Assembly (NCBI RefSeq): GCF_000429665.1
Contig: NZ_AUCH01000005.1
Span: 62,001 to 126,000 of the forward strand
From: Azovibrio restrictus DSM 23866
GTDB taxonomy: Bacteria > Pseudomonadota > Gammaproteobacteria > Burkholderiales > Rhodocyclaceae
Direction: 5' to 3'
Length of the DNA: 64,000 bases
Part shown: in pieces, positions 25,871 to 34,153 of the stretch
Layout of the letters: the number at the start of each line of letters is the position of its first letter
Position numbering within the stretch: the first letter of the stretch is position 1
Program-made: the position numbers and the translations under genes
Notes under the pieces: model-generated
Seen by the model: only the letters and a program-made list of their open reading frames with translations
Databases searched by the model: none
What the model was told of the DNA's origin: nothing

Positions 25871-26020
25871 GGGTGTTCTCCTTTCAATATCTCGAGCCGA
25901 TGGGCTCATGCGGCGCTGGCAGCCATATCTCGTGAATATTTTTGCTGCGCTGCGGTACGAATTGTAATCCACGTATGGTGGCTGATTCGAGCCTTGTTTC
26001 CGAAAATCGTGTAACAAAAT

Positions 26021-26035
26021 TTGTGCGTTGCACAA
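26021..26035. promoter_or_regulatory. Operator-like palindrome between the 118-residue gene and uvrD
   Basis: TTGTGC-GTT-GCACAA is a perfect inverted repeat. A second overlapping one, GTTGC-ACAAAA-GCAAC, starts inside it. The site lies 25 bases before a TACAAT box (26060-26065) in the direction of the helicase gene and 150 bases from the divergent gene start. Confidence 0.45.
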
Positions 26036-26115
26036 AAGCAACGCCTGGCCCGGGGCAGCTACAATGGGCGCGAATTTTAAGTTTTGTTTACAGCCTCGCC
26101 ATCAGGGTTTTCCAC

Positions 26116-28263
26116 ATGTCCGATCTGCTTGCCCATCTCAATCCGCCCCAATACCAGGCTGTGACCTTGCCGCCGGTCCATGGCCTGATCCTGGCGGGGG
26201 CGGGCAGCGGCAAGACCCGGGTGCTCACCACCCGCATCGCCTGGCTGGTGTCCACCGGGCAGGTGAGCCCCCATGGGGTGCTGGCCGTGACCTTCACCAA
26301 CAAGGCGGCCAAGGAAATGCTGGCCCGGCTCTCCGCCCTGGTGCCCATCAATCCCCGGGGGCTGTGGATCGGCACCTTCCATGGCCTGTGCAACCGCATG
26401 CTGCGGGCCCACTACCGGGACGCGGGGCTGCCCCAGACTTTCCAGATCCTCGATTCCGCCGACCAGCTGGCCGCCATCAAGCGGCTGATGAAGAACCTCA
26501 ACGTGGATGACGAGAAGTATCCGCCCCGGGAGCTGATGCACTTCATCAATGCCCACAAGGAGCAGGGATTGCGGGCGGCCCAGGCCGAGGCCTACGACCC
26601 CCACACCCGCAAGAAGGTGGAGCTCTATGCCGAGTACGAGGCCCAGTGCCAGCGGGAGGGGGTGGTGGACTTTGCCGAGCTGCTGCTGCGCTGTTACGAG
26701 CTCCTGAGCCGCAACGAACCCCTGCGCCGCCACTACCAGGAGCGTTTCCGCCACATCCTGGTGGACGAATTCCAGGATACCAACAAGCTCCAGTACGCCT
26801 GGCTGAAACTCCTGGCCGGGGGCGGCGCCGCGGTTTTTGCCGTGGGGGACGACGACCAGAGCATCTACGCCTTCCGGGGGGCGGAAGTGGGGAACATGCG
26901 CGAGTTCGAACGGGACTTTGCCGGCCCCAACGTGATCCGCCTGGAGCAGAACTACCGCTCCCACGGCAACATCCTTGATGCCGCCAACGCCCTGATCAAG
27001 CACAACCGGGAGCGGCTGGGGAAGAACCTGTGGACCGATGCCGGGGAGGGGGAACCGATCCGGGTGTTCGAGGGCTTTACCGACCTGGACGAGGCCCGCT
27101 TCGTGGTGGACGAGATCCGGGCCCTGGTGGATGAAGGCTTCAACCGGACCCAGATCGCCCTGCTCTACCGTTCCAACGCCCAGTCCCGGGTCCTGGAGCA
27201 TGAGCTGTTCACCCGGGCCATTCCCTACCGGGTCTATGGGGGGCTGCGCTTCTTCGAGCGCCAGGAAATCAAGCATGCCCTGGCTTACCTGCGCCTGATC
27301 GCCAATCCCGAGGATGACACGGCCTTCCTGCGGGTGGTGAATTTCCCCACCCGGGGCATAGGTGCCCGCAGTCTGGAAAACCTCCAGGCCACGGCCCACC
27401 AGATGAATTCCGGCCTCTACAACGCGGCGGCCTCCCTGACCGGCAAGGCCGGGGTGGCCGTGGGCGGCTTCATCCGCCTGATCGAGCAGCTGCGTCAGGA
27501 AACCGAAGGCCTGCGGCTGCCGGAGATGGTGGAACACGTGCTGGAAAAGAGCGGCCTGGCCGAGTTCTACCGGAACGAAAAGGAAGGCCAGGAACGGCTG
27601 GAGAACCTGGACGAACTGGTCAGCGCCGCCGCCACCTTCGTGGATGACGAGGGGGCCGTGGGCGAGGCCGGCGCCCTGGTGTCCTTCCTCACCCATGCCT
27701 CCCTGGAATCCGGCGAACACCAGGCCGGCGAAGGGCAGGAAGCGGTGCAGCTGATGACCGTGCATGCGGCCAAGGGACTGGAGTTCGACGCGGTGTTCAT
27801 CACCGGCCTGGAGCAGGGCCTGTTTCCCCATGAAAACGCCGCCCAGGACCGGGACGGCCTGGAGGAGGAGCGCCGGCTGATGTACGTGGCCATCACCCGG
27901 GCCCGAAAGCGGCTCTACCTCTGCCACGCCCAGAGCCGCATGCTGCACGGCCAGACCCGCTACTGCGTACCTTCCGCCTTCCTGGAGGAAATTCCCCAGG
28001 GGCTCCTGAAGCTCCTTTCCCGGGCCCGGCCGGCGGCGCCGGCCTGGAGCAGCGGCCGGGAGGCGCCGCGCCTGGTCCCGGCGGCTAGCGCGACCCTGCC
28101 CGGCGGCCTGCGGGTGGGCATGAACGTGCGCCATGCCAAGTTCGGTTTTGGCGTCATCGTGGATGCGGAAGGGGGGGGCGAGGACGCCAAGGTCCAGGTG
28201 AATTTCGGCAGCGCCGGGGTGAAGTGGCTGTCCCTGGAATACGCCAAGCTGGACCCGGCCTGA
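26116..28263 (+). CDS. uvrD: ATP-dependent DNA helicase II, UvrD/PcrA family
   Basis: Superfamily 1A helicase acting in mismatch and excision repair. 715 residues from the ATG at 26116 (MSDLLAHLNPPQYQAV). Walker A is LAGAGSGKTRVLTTR, motif II is LVDEFQDTN, motif III GDDDQSIYAFRGA, and motifs V-VI are LMTVHAAKGLEFDAVF and LMYVAITRARKRLYL. The C-terminal Tudor-like RNA-polymerase-binding fold is present (AKFGFGVIVDAEGG, then NFGSAGVKWLSLEYAKL), which favours UvrD over Rep. The upstream frame is open but covers the promoter. Confidence 0.93.
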   Translation: MSDLLAHLNPPQYQAVTLPPVHGLILAGAGSGKTRVLTTRIAWLVSTGQVSPHGVLAVTFTNKAAKEMLARLSALVPINPRGLWIGTFHGLCNRMLRAHYRDAGLPQTFQILDSADQLAAIKRLMKNLNVDDEKYPPRELMHFINAHKEQGLRAAQAEAYDPHTRKKVELYAEYEAQCQREGVVDFAELLLRCYELLSRNEPLRRHYQERFRHILVDEFQDTNKLQYAWLKLLAGGGAAVFAVGDDDQSIYAFRGAEVGNMREFERDFAGPNVIRLEQNYRSHGNILDAANALIKHNRERLGKNLWTDAGEGEPIRVFEGFTDLDEARFVVDEIRALVDEGFNRTQIALLYRSNAQSRVLEHELFTRAIPYRVYGGLRFFERQEIKHALAYLRLIANPEDDTAFLRVVNFPTRGIGARSLENLQATAHQMNSGLYNAAASLTGKAGVAVGGFIRLIEQLRQETEGLRLPEMVEHVLEKSGLAEFYRNEKEGQERLENLDELVSAAATFVDDEGAVGEAGALVSFLTHASLESGEHQAGEGQEAVQLMTVHAAKGLEFDAVFITGLEQGLFPHENAAQDRDGLEEERRLMYVAITRARKRLYLCHAQSRMLHGQTRYCVPSAFLEEIPQGLLKLLSRARPAAPAWSSGREAPRLVPAASATLPGGLRVGMNVRHAKFGFGVIVDAEGGGEDAKVQVNFGSAGVKWLSLEYAKLDPA

Positions 28264-28272
28264 GCCGGCTGC

Positions 28273-28308
28273 AAATCCCGGGTCCGGCAGCCGCCGGCCC
28301 CGGGATTT
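28273..28308. terminator. Bidirectional terminator between uvrD and clpV
   Basis: Ten-base perfect stem AAATCCCGGG (28273-28282) with CCCGGGATTT (28299-28308). The A/T ends give a short T run in both directions, fitting the two convergent genes. Marks the left edge of the T6SS region. Confidence 0.75.
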
Positions 28309-28311
28309 GAC

Positions 28312-30966
28312 CTATTTCACCAGGACCTGCAGTTCGTCCTTGCGCACTTTCAGGTCCACCCGCTCGATGCCCTGACCCTCGGCCATGCGCGCCAGGATCT
28401 GCTCGGAAATCAGGGGTAGCACGGTGTCGGTGATGATCGCCTCCGCATCCCGGGCGCCGCTGTCCACCTCGCTGCAGCGGCTGACGATCTGCTCCACCAG
28501 GGCCTTGTCGTAGTTGAGCTTGGCACCGTGGTTGAGGAGCAGGCGCTGTTTTACCTTTTCCAGCTTGAGGCCCACGATCAGGGCCATGATCTCGTCGGAA
28601 ATCGGGTAGTAGGGCACCACCGCCAGGCGTCCCAGGAAGGCGGGCTTGAAGCTGCGCTGCAGGCTGGGGCGCAGCAGGTCCACCAGGTCGGCCGGGGTGG
28701 GCTGGCGCTGCTCCCCGGCTACCGTGACCCCGTGTTCCACGGCCTGCATCACCAGCTCCGACCCCACGTTGGAGGTCAGGATGATGATGGTGTTCTTGAA
28801 ATCCACCTCCCGGCCCTCGGCGTCTTCCAGGGTGCCCTTGTCGAACACCTGGAAGAACAGCTCCAGCACGTCCGGGTGGGCCTTTTCCACCTCGTCCAGG
28901 AGCACCACCGAATAGGGGCGGCGCCGCACTGCCTCGGTGAGCACCCCGCCTTCACCGTAACCCACGTAGCCCGGCGGCGAGCCCTTGAGGCCGGAAACGC
29001 TGTGGGCTTCCTGGTATTCGGACATGTTGATGGTGATCAGGTTGCGCTCCCCCCCGTACAGGGTGTCGGCCAGGGCCAGGGCGGTCTCGGTCTTGCCCAC
29101 GCCGGACGGGCCCACCAGCAGGAACACCCCCTTGGGCTTGCCCGGGTCTTCCAGGCTGGCCTTGGCCACCTGGATACGGCGGGCGATCAGTTCCAGGGCA
29201 TGGCTCTGGCCCACCACCCGCTGCTCCAGCAGGGGGCGCAGCTTGCGCACGGTGTCCACCTCGTCGGCCACCATGCCCCCCAGGGGAATGCCGGTCCAGG
29301 CGGAAATGACTTCGGCGATGGTGGCCCCGTCGACGCATTCGTAGATCAGCGCCTGCTGCTGGTGCAGTTCCTGGAGCTGGTGCTGGCAGGCGAGCAGCTG
29401 TTCGTGCAGGCTGGCCTCCCGGGAGGCGGGGGTCTTGCCCTTGCGGCCGGTGGCGGGCGGCTGTTCGGCCAGCTGAGCGCGCAGGGCGGTGATCTCGTCT
29501 ACGATGCGGCGCTGGGTTTCCATGCCTGCCTGATGGTGTTCCAGGTCCTTTTCCAGCAGCTTGCGCTGGGCGGCCAGCTCCTTCAGGCGCTTGTCGTGGG
29601 CCGGGTCCTGTTCCTTCTGCAGGGCGGCGGTTTCCCGCTCCAGGTTCTGGATCAGCCGCTCCACGTCTTCCACCACGGCGGGCTTGCTGTTGCGGGACAG
29701 GGCCACCCGGGCGCAGGCCGTGTCGAGCACGCTGATGGCCTTGTCGGGCAGCTGGCGGCCGCTGATGTAGCGGCTCGACAGCTTCACCGCCTCCACCACG
29801 GCGGCATCGAGGATGCGCACCTTGTGGTGGGTCTCCATGGCGTCGGCGACGCCGCGCACCATCTGGATCGCCGCGTCCTCGGGGGGTTCCTCGATCTTCA
29901 CCAGCTGGAAGCGGCGCGCCAGGGCGGCGTCCTTCTCGAAATATTTCTTGTATTCCGACCAGGTGGTGGCGGCGATGGTGCGCAGCTCGCCCCGGGCCAG
30001 GGCCGGCTTGAGCAGGTTGGCCGCATCGTTCTGTCCAGCCTGACCGCCGGCGCCGATCAGGGTGTGGGCTTCGTCGATGAACAGGATGATGGGCTGCAGG
30101 CTGGCCTTGACCTCGTCCATCACCGAGCGCAGGCGGTTCTCGAACTCGCCCTTGACGCTGGCGCCGGCCTGGAGCAGGCCCAGGTCCAGGGTGCGCAGGT
30201 TGATATTGCGCAGCACTTCCGGCACGTCATCCTGGACGATGCGCAGGGCCAGGCCCTCCACCACGGCGGTCTTGCCCACCCCGGGTTCCCCGGTGAGGAT
30301 GGGGTTGTTCTGGCGGCGGCGCATGAGGATGTCGATCATCTGCCGGATTTCCCCGTCCCGGCCCAGGACCGGGTCGATCTTGCCGGCCCGGGCCAGGCTG
30401 GTCAGGTCTATCGTGTATTTGTCCAGGTTGGGGCTGGCACGTTTGGCCTGGGGAGTCGAGCGGGAGGCTTCTTCAGGGCCCGCATCGGCCCCGTTGGCGT
30501 GGGCCTGGAGCAGGGCCGGGAGGTTGTCGCGCAGGTCGTCCGGGGGAATGCGCTTCAGGGCGGCGCAGGAGCTGCCCAGCAGGCGCTTCAGCTCCTCATC
30601 GCAGCTCAGGGCCAGGAGCAGGTAGGCGCCCCCCAGCTGCTGCGCCCCGTGGTTGACGCTGGCGGCCAGCCAGGCGGCCTCCAGCCAGCGCAGGATGTTG
30701 TGGGACAGGACCGGGTTGCGGGTGTTGCCGGTGCGGAAACTGTCCAGGCTGGTGGACAGGTCCGTATGCAGCCGGTCCGTGTCCACCCGGTAGTGCTTCA
30801 GGATCGCCAGCAGCTCGCCGCTGGGGGAGTCCAGCAGTTCCAGCAGCACGTGCTCGATGTCGATCTCGTGATGGGTGCGCGCCAGGGCCCGGTTGGCGGC
30901 GGATTCCATGGCCCTGCGGGCGGGGGCGTCGAGTTTTCCGATCAGGGATTTGAGGTTCAGGGTCAT
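28312..30966 (-). CDS. clpV: T6SS disassembly ATPase ClpV (TssH)
   Basis: AAA+ unfoldase that disassembles contracted TssB/TssC sheaths. 884 residues. N-terminal Clp domain (LKSLIGKLDAPARRAMESAA), first Walker A GEPGVGKTAVVEGLAL, a coiled-coil middle domain, second Walker A GPSGVGKTETALALAD and the sensor region. The starting segment is of ClpV type, not ClpB, and the gene is in a T6SS operon, so the role is clear. It is the last gene of the minus-strand operon; ATG at 30966 follows the lipoprotein gene by 36 bases. Confidence 0.96.
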   Translation of the reverse strand: MTLNLKSLIGKLDAPARRAMESAANRALARTHHEIDIEHVLLELLDSPSGELLAILKHYRVDTDRLHTDLSTSLDSFRTGNTRNPVLSHNILRWLEAAWLAASVNHGAQQLGGAYLLLALSCDEELKRLLGSSCAALKRIPPDDLRDNLPALLQAHANGADAGPEEASRSTPQAKRASPNLDKYTIDLTSLARAGKIDPVLGRDGEIRQMIDILMRRRQNNPILTGEPGVGKTAVVEGLALRIVQDDVPEVLRNINLRTLDLGLLQAGASVKGEFENRLRSVMDEVKASLQPIILFIDEAHTLIGAGGQAGQNDAANLLKPALARGELRTIAATTWSEYKKYFEKDAALARRFQLVKIEEPPEDAAIQMVRGVADAMETHHKVRILDAAVVEAVKLSSRYISGRQLPDKAISVLDTACARVALSRNSKPAVVEDVERLIQNLERETAALQKEQDPAHDKRLKELAAQRKLLEKDLEHHQAGMETQRRIVDEITALRAQLAEQPPATGRKGKTPASREASLHEQLLACQHQLQELHQQQALIYECVDGATIAEVISAWTGIPLGGMVADEVDTVRKLRPLLEQRVVGQSHALELIARRIQVAKASLEDPGKPKGVFLLVGPSGVGKTETALALADTLYGGERNLITINMSEYQEAHSVSGLKGSPPGYVGYGEGGVLTEAVRRRPYSVVLLDEVEKAHPDVLELFFQVFDKGTLEDAEGREVDFKNTIIILTSNVGSELVMQAVEHGVTVAGEQRQPTPADLVDLLRPSLQRSFKPAFLGRLAVVPYYPISDEIMALIVGLKLEKVKQRLLLNHGAKLNYDKALVEQIVSRCSEVDSGARDAEAIITDTVLPLISEQILARMAEGQGIERVDLKVRKDELQVLVK

Positions 30967-31002
30967 GGGAAGCGCTTTGTCCGGAGAAGGCTGGGGCGTG
31001 GG

Positions 31003-31446
31003 TCAGTCGAAGCGGATTTCGGCCGCGTGTTTCTGGGGCACGCCGATGTTGATGGTGACGGCCATGTTGCGATGCGGAATACCCAGGGCGATCAGTTCGT
31101 CGCGCACGGCGATGGCGCGGGCGATGGCGGCATCGGTGGGATTGGCGATCTGGCGCCGGTCGCAGTAGCCGGTGATGGTGATGCGCTGGGCGATGCGGGC
31201 CCGCTCTATCAGCTGGGCAAGCTGGAAACGGCCGGGGTCGTCCACCTTGATCGACATTTTTTCAAAAATGATGATGCTGGGATTGGGGACGGCGGCCGGA
31301 TGCAGGGGCAGGGGGCGGGGCGGCTGGGCCACGGCGGGCACGCCGGGGTTGGGCTGGGGGTCGGGCTTGGGCTCGTTGCTGTTGCAGCCACCCAGGAGCA
31401 GGGTTGCTGCGGCCAGGAAGGCGAGGCTGGAGCGGGAGGGCATCAT
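31003..31446 (-). CDS. OmpA-like lipoprotein in the T6SS operon
   Basis: 147-residue predicted lipoprotein. The signal peptide ends in lipobox LLLGGC (SSLAFLAAATLLLGGC), followed by a proline-rich linker (PDPQPNPGVPAVAQPPRPLP) and a C-terminal domain reading RITITGYCDRRQIANPTD and ARAIAVRDELIALGI, which resembles the peptidoglycan-binding OmpA fold with the aspartate and arginine kept but the usual T before D replaced by C. I chose the ATG at 31446, six bases from an AGAGGA site. TssL here lacks the wall-binding extension found in some systems, so this protein may anchor the membrane complex. The assignment to OmpA is by eye. Confidence 0.65.
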   Translation of the reverse strand: MMPSRSSLAFLAAATLLLGGCNSNEPKPDPQPNPGVPAVAQPPRPLPLHPAAVPNPSIIIFEKMSIKVDDPGRFQLAQLIERARIAQRITITGYCDRRQIANPTDAAIARAIAVRDELIALGIPHRNMAVTINIGVPQKHAAEIRFD

Positions 31447-31492
31447 GTTCATTCCTCTTGCGGTGATACGTCCGGTGCTTGCCGGCACCGGC

Positions 31493-31529
31493 AAAAAAAC
31501 AGGGCCGCAACAGTTGCCTGGCGCGGCCC
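31493..31529 (-). terminator. Terminator behind hcp
   Basis: GGGCCGC (31502-31508) pairs with GCGGCCC (31523-31529), and on the minus strand the stem is followed by TG and a run of seven T. It lies between hcp and the downstream lipoprotein and clpV genes, so Hcp can be made in excess and the rest by read-through. A second small stem (CCGGTGC/GCACCGG, 31472-31491) follows. Confidence 0.8.
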
Positions 31530-31553
31530 CGGCCTGACGGACCCCGGGAGGTA

Positions 31554-32054
31554 TCAGGCGATGGTCTTGTTGGCGGTGAGGTCCCAGCCAGCGCTGACGT
31601 TACCGCCGGCGGAGCCGTCGGCACGCTTCTGCTGGGTGTAGGTCCACTTGATCTTGCCGTAGGAGAGGCTGACCTTTTCGACGGGGTAGCCCTGTTCTTC
31701 CTCGGCGGCACCCATGCTCTCGACCTTGGAAACCAGGACCTGTTCCAGCTTGATTTCCATGTACTTCACCTTGTCGCCCCCGGCGCGGCAGAGCTCGATG
31801 GTGATTTCCTTCAGGTGCTTGCCGGTGCAGCAGGCTTCCAGCAGCTTGGGAGCGGCCTTATCCACCAGGTGCACGAAGTTGAAGGTGCCGTGGTTGACCC
31901 GTTCGGCCGTGGCGCCACCGACGGAGCTGGCGGTGCTGGAGGCGGGTTGTTCGATCTTGTGGTCGAACTGGATGACTTCGATCCACTCCTTGTGCTTGTC
32001 GTCGGTGGATTCGCCGGGGATACCGTCAATCTTGATAAATGCGTCAAAGGCCAT
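31554..32054 (-). CDS. hcp: T6SS inner-tube protein Hcp (TssD)
   Basis: Forms the hexameric rings of the T6SS tube and is secreted. 166 residues from the ATG at 32054 (MAFDAFIKIDGIPGESTDDK). Typical Hcp1 features: WIEVIQFDHKIEQP, the FNFVHLVDKAAPKLLEAC segment and the conserved SLSYGKIKWTYTQQ near the end. No C-terminal toxin extension. Followed by a strong terminator, in line with the need for high levels. Confidence 0.96.
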   Translation of the reverse strand: MAFDAFIKIDGIPGESTDDKHKEWIEVIQFDHKIEQPASSTASSVGGATAERVNHGTFNFVHLVDKAAPKLLEACCTGKHLKEITIELCRAGGDKVKYMEIKLEQVLVSKVESMGAAEEEQGYPVEKVSLSYGKIKWTYTQQKRADGSAGGNVSAGWDLTANKTIA

Positions 32055-32105
32055 CTTGTTTCTCCATGTCAAAACTATGAAACAGCTGATTGTTGATGAA
32101 TTGTG

Positions 32106-33593
32106 TTACCGGATTGGTTTTGGCAGCTCTGCAACAAGGCGTAATGATATCGTCAATTCGTCGAGTTGGAAATGCGGACGCAGGAAGGCAGCGGCCCGGT
32201 AAACTCCTGGTTTTCCAGGGACTTCCACCACGTCCACCCGGGCTTCCCGGAGGGGATACTTGGCCTTGGCCTCCTGGGAGGCGGAATCGTCCAGCAGTAC
32301 GTACTGGGCCAGCCAGGTGTTGAGGAAGTCCTGCACGTTCTCCCGGGAGGCGAAGCTGCCGATCTTGTCGCGCATGATGGCCTTCATGTAGTGGGCGATG
32401 CGCGAGGCGGAGAAGATGTAGGGCAGCTGGGTGGACAGCCGGGCGTTGGCGTTGGCCGAGTCGGTGTTGTAGGTCTTGGCCTTCTGGGTGGACTGGCCGC
32501 CGAAGAAGGCCGCGTAGTCGGTGTTCTTGCAATGCACCAGGGCGATGAAGCCCAGGTCGGACAGCAGCTTTTCGTTGCGGTCGGTGATCGCCACCTCGGT
32601 GGGGCACTTCAGGGCGATTTCCCCGTCGTCGGTGCGGAAGGTGTGGGTGGGCAGGTCTTCCACCAGGCCGCCGCCTTCCACGCCGCGGATGGCTGCCAGC
32701 CAGCCGAATCGGGCAAAGGCGTCGGTGAGCCGGGCGCCGAAGGCGTAGGCGGCGTTGGACCAGAGGTACTTGGAGTGGTCGGAGCCGTCCACGTCCTCCT
32801 CGAAGTTGAACTCCTCCAGGGGCAGGGTTTCCCGGCCATAGGGCAGGCGGCCCAGCACGTGGGGCAGGACCAGGCCCACGTAACGGGAGTCGTCGGATTC
32901 CCGGAAGGACTTCCACTTGGCGTATTCCACGGTGTCGAAGATCTTCGACAGGTCCCGGGGGCGGCCGATTTCGGTGAAGCTTTCCAGGCCGAAGAGGCCG
33001 GCGCCTGCTGCGGTGATCAGCGGTGCGTGGGCCGAAGCGGCCACGTGGGAGAGCTGATCCAGCAGGTAGAAGTCTTCCGGGTGGCGGGAAAACTCGTAGT
33101 CGCCCACCAGGCCGGCGTAGGGCGCGCCGCCGAAGGTGCCGTATTCCTCTTCGTAGATTTTCTTGAACAGGGCGCTCTGGTCGAACTCGGAGGCGGCGCG
33201 GAAATCCTTGACCAGGTCCCGCTTGCTCGCATTGAGGACCCGGATCTTCAGCATGGGGCTGGTTTCGGACTGCATCACCAGATACTTGAGACCGCGCCAG
33301 GAGGCTTCCAGCTTCTGGAATTCCGGGTGGTGCATGATGGCGTTGAGCTGGTCGGAGAGCAGCTGGTCGAGCTCGGCGATGCGCAGGTCGATGCTGGCGG
33401 CCAGGTCAGCGGAGACGGTCAGGGTGCCGGCCAGGACTTCGTCCACCAGTTCGGCAATCTGGTCCCGGGCGCTGATCCGCTCGGTTTCGCTGACGGCCAC
33501 CCGGCTCTGTTCGACAATCTGGTCCAGGAGCCCCAGGCCCTCACTGCTGGCGGTGCTTGCTTCTGCGGCGGCGCTTGCCATTTCGGTACTCAT
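32106..33593 (-). CDS. tssC: T6SS contractile sheath large subunit TssC
   Basis: Large sheath protein that with TssB builds the contractile cylinder. 495 residues, usual size. Typical segments include LDQLLSDQLNAIMHHPEFQK, LEASWRGLKYLVMQSETSPM and LPYIFSASRIAHYMKAIMRD. The gene starts three bases after tssB, so the two subunits are produced together, as in all known systems. ATG at 33593 taken; a second ATG four codons later is possible. Confidence 0.97.
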   Translation of the reverse strand: MSTEMASAAAEASTASSEGLGLLDQIVEQSRVAVSETERISARDQIAELVDEVLAGTLTVSADLAASIDLRIAELDQLLSDQLNAIMHHPEFQKLEASWRGLKYLVMQSETSPMLKIRVLNASKRDLVKDFRAASEFDQSALFKKIYEEEYGTFGGAPYAGLVGDYEFSRHPEDFYLLDQLSHVAASAHAPLITAAGAGLFGLESFTEIGRPRDLSKIFDTVEYAKWKSFRESDDSRYVGLVLPHVLGRLPYGRETLPLEEFNFEEDVDGSDHSKYLWSNAAYAFGARLTDAFARFGWLAAIRGVEGGGLVEDLPTHTFRTDDGEIALKCPTEVAITDRNEKLLSDLGFIALVHCKNTDYAAFFGGQSTQKAKTYNTDSANANARLSTQLPYIFSASRIAHYMKAIMRDKIGSFASRENVQDFLNTWLAQYVLLDDSASQEAKAKYPLREARVDVVEVPGKPGVYRAAAFLRPHFQLDELTISLRLVAELPKPIR

Positions 33594-33596
33594 GGA

Positions 33597-34103
33597 TCAA
33601 TCCTCCTTCTTGCTGCGGGTGGCGCCGATTTTCTTCAGCTTTTCGGTGTCGCGCATGACTTCGTCCAGCAGGGTTTCCAGCCGGTCGTTGCCGTTGATCT
33701 TGTTGCGCAGGTCGGCCAGGCGGGTGCGGACTTCCAGCAGCTTCTTCAGGGGCTCCACCTGGGCCACCACGTTCTGGGGCTCGAAATCCTCAAGCTTGTT
33801 GAAGTTCAGCTCCAGCCCCATCTGGGAGTCGTCCTTCTTCAGCTGGTTGTCCACCCGCAGGGTCAGGCGCGGCTCCATGGCCTTGAGCACTTCATCGAAG
33901 TTGTCCCGATCGATTTCCACGAACTTCCGGTCCTTCATCTTGGGCAGGGGATTCTTGGGCCGGCCGCTGTAATCGCCGAGGACGCCGAGCACGAAGGGCA
34001 GCTCCTTGGTCTCGATGGCGTCGCCGATCTCCACGTCATAGGTGATCTGGACCCGCGGCGGGCGTACCCGCGACAGCTTCTTCTGTGTACTTTCCTTGGC
34101 CAT
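33597..34103 (-). CDS. tssB: T6SS contractile sheath small subunit TssB
   Basis: Small sheath subunit, 168 residues from the ATG at 34103, which has a strong AAAGGAAAA ribosome site; the open frame continues far upstream but is not coding. It has the standard start MAKESTQKKLSRVRPPRVQI, then LPFVLGVLGDYSG and ELNFNKLEDFEPQNVVAQV. Three bases separate it from tssC; tagF is 50 bases upstream. Confidence 0.96.
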   Translation of the reverse strand: MAKESTQKKLSRVRPPRVQITYDVEIGDAIETKELPFVLGVLGDYSGRPKNPLPKMKDRKFVEIDRDNFDEVLKAMEPRLTLRVDNQLKKDDSQMGLELNFNKLEDFEPQNVVAQVEPLKKLLEVRTRLADLRNKINGNDRLETLLDEVMRDTEKLKKIGATRSKKED

Positions 34104-34153
34104 GTGTTTTCCTTTCGCTTTCAGTGAATGTTCAAATCGTTGTCTGGTCGGGT

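Noticed and set aside
28528..31641. 1037-residue plus-strand ORF opposite clpV
   Set aside because: Antisense shadow; ClpV is complete on the minus strand.
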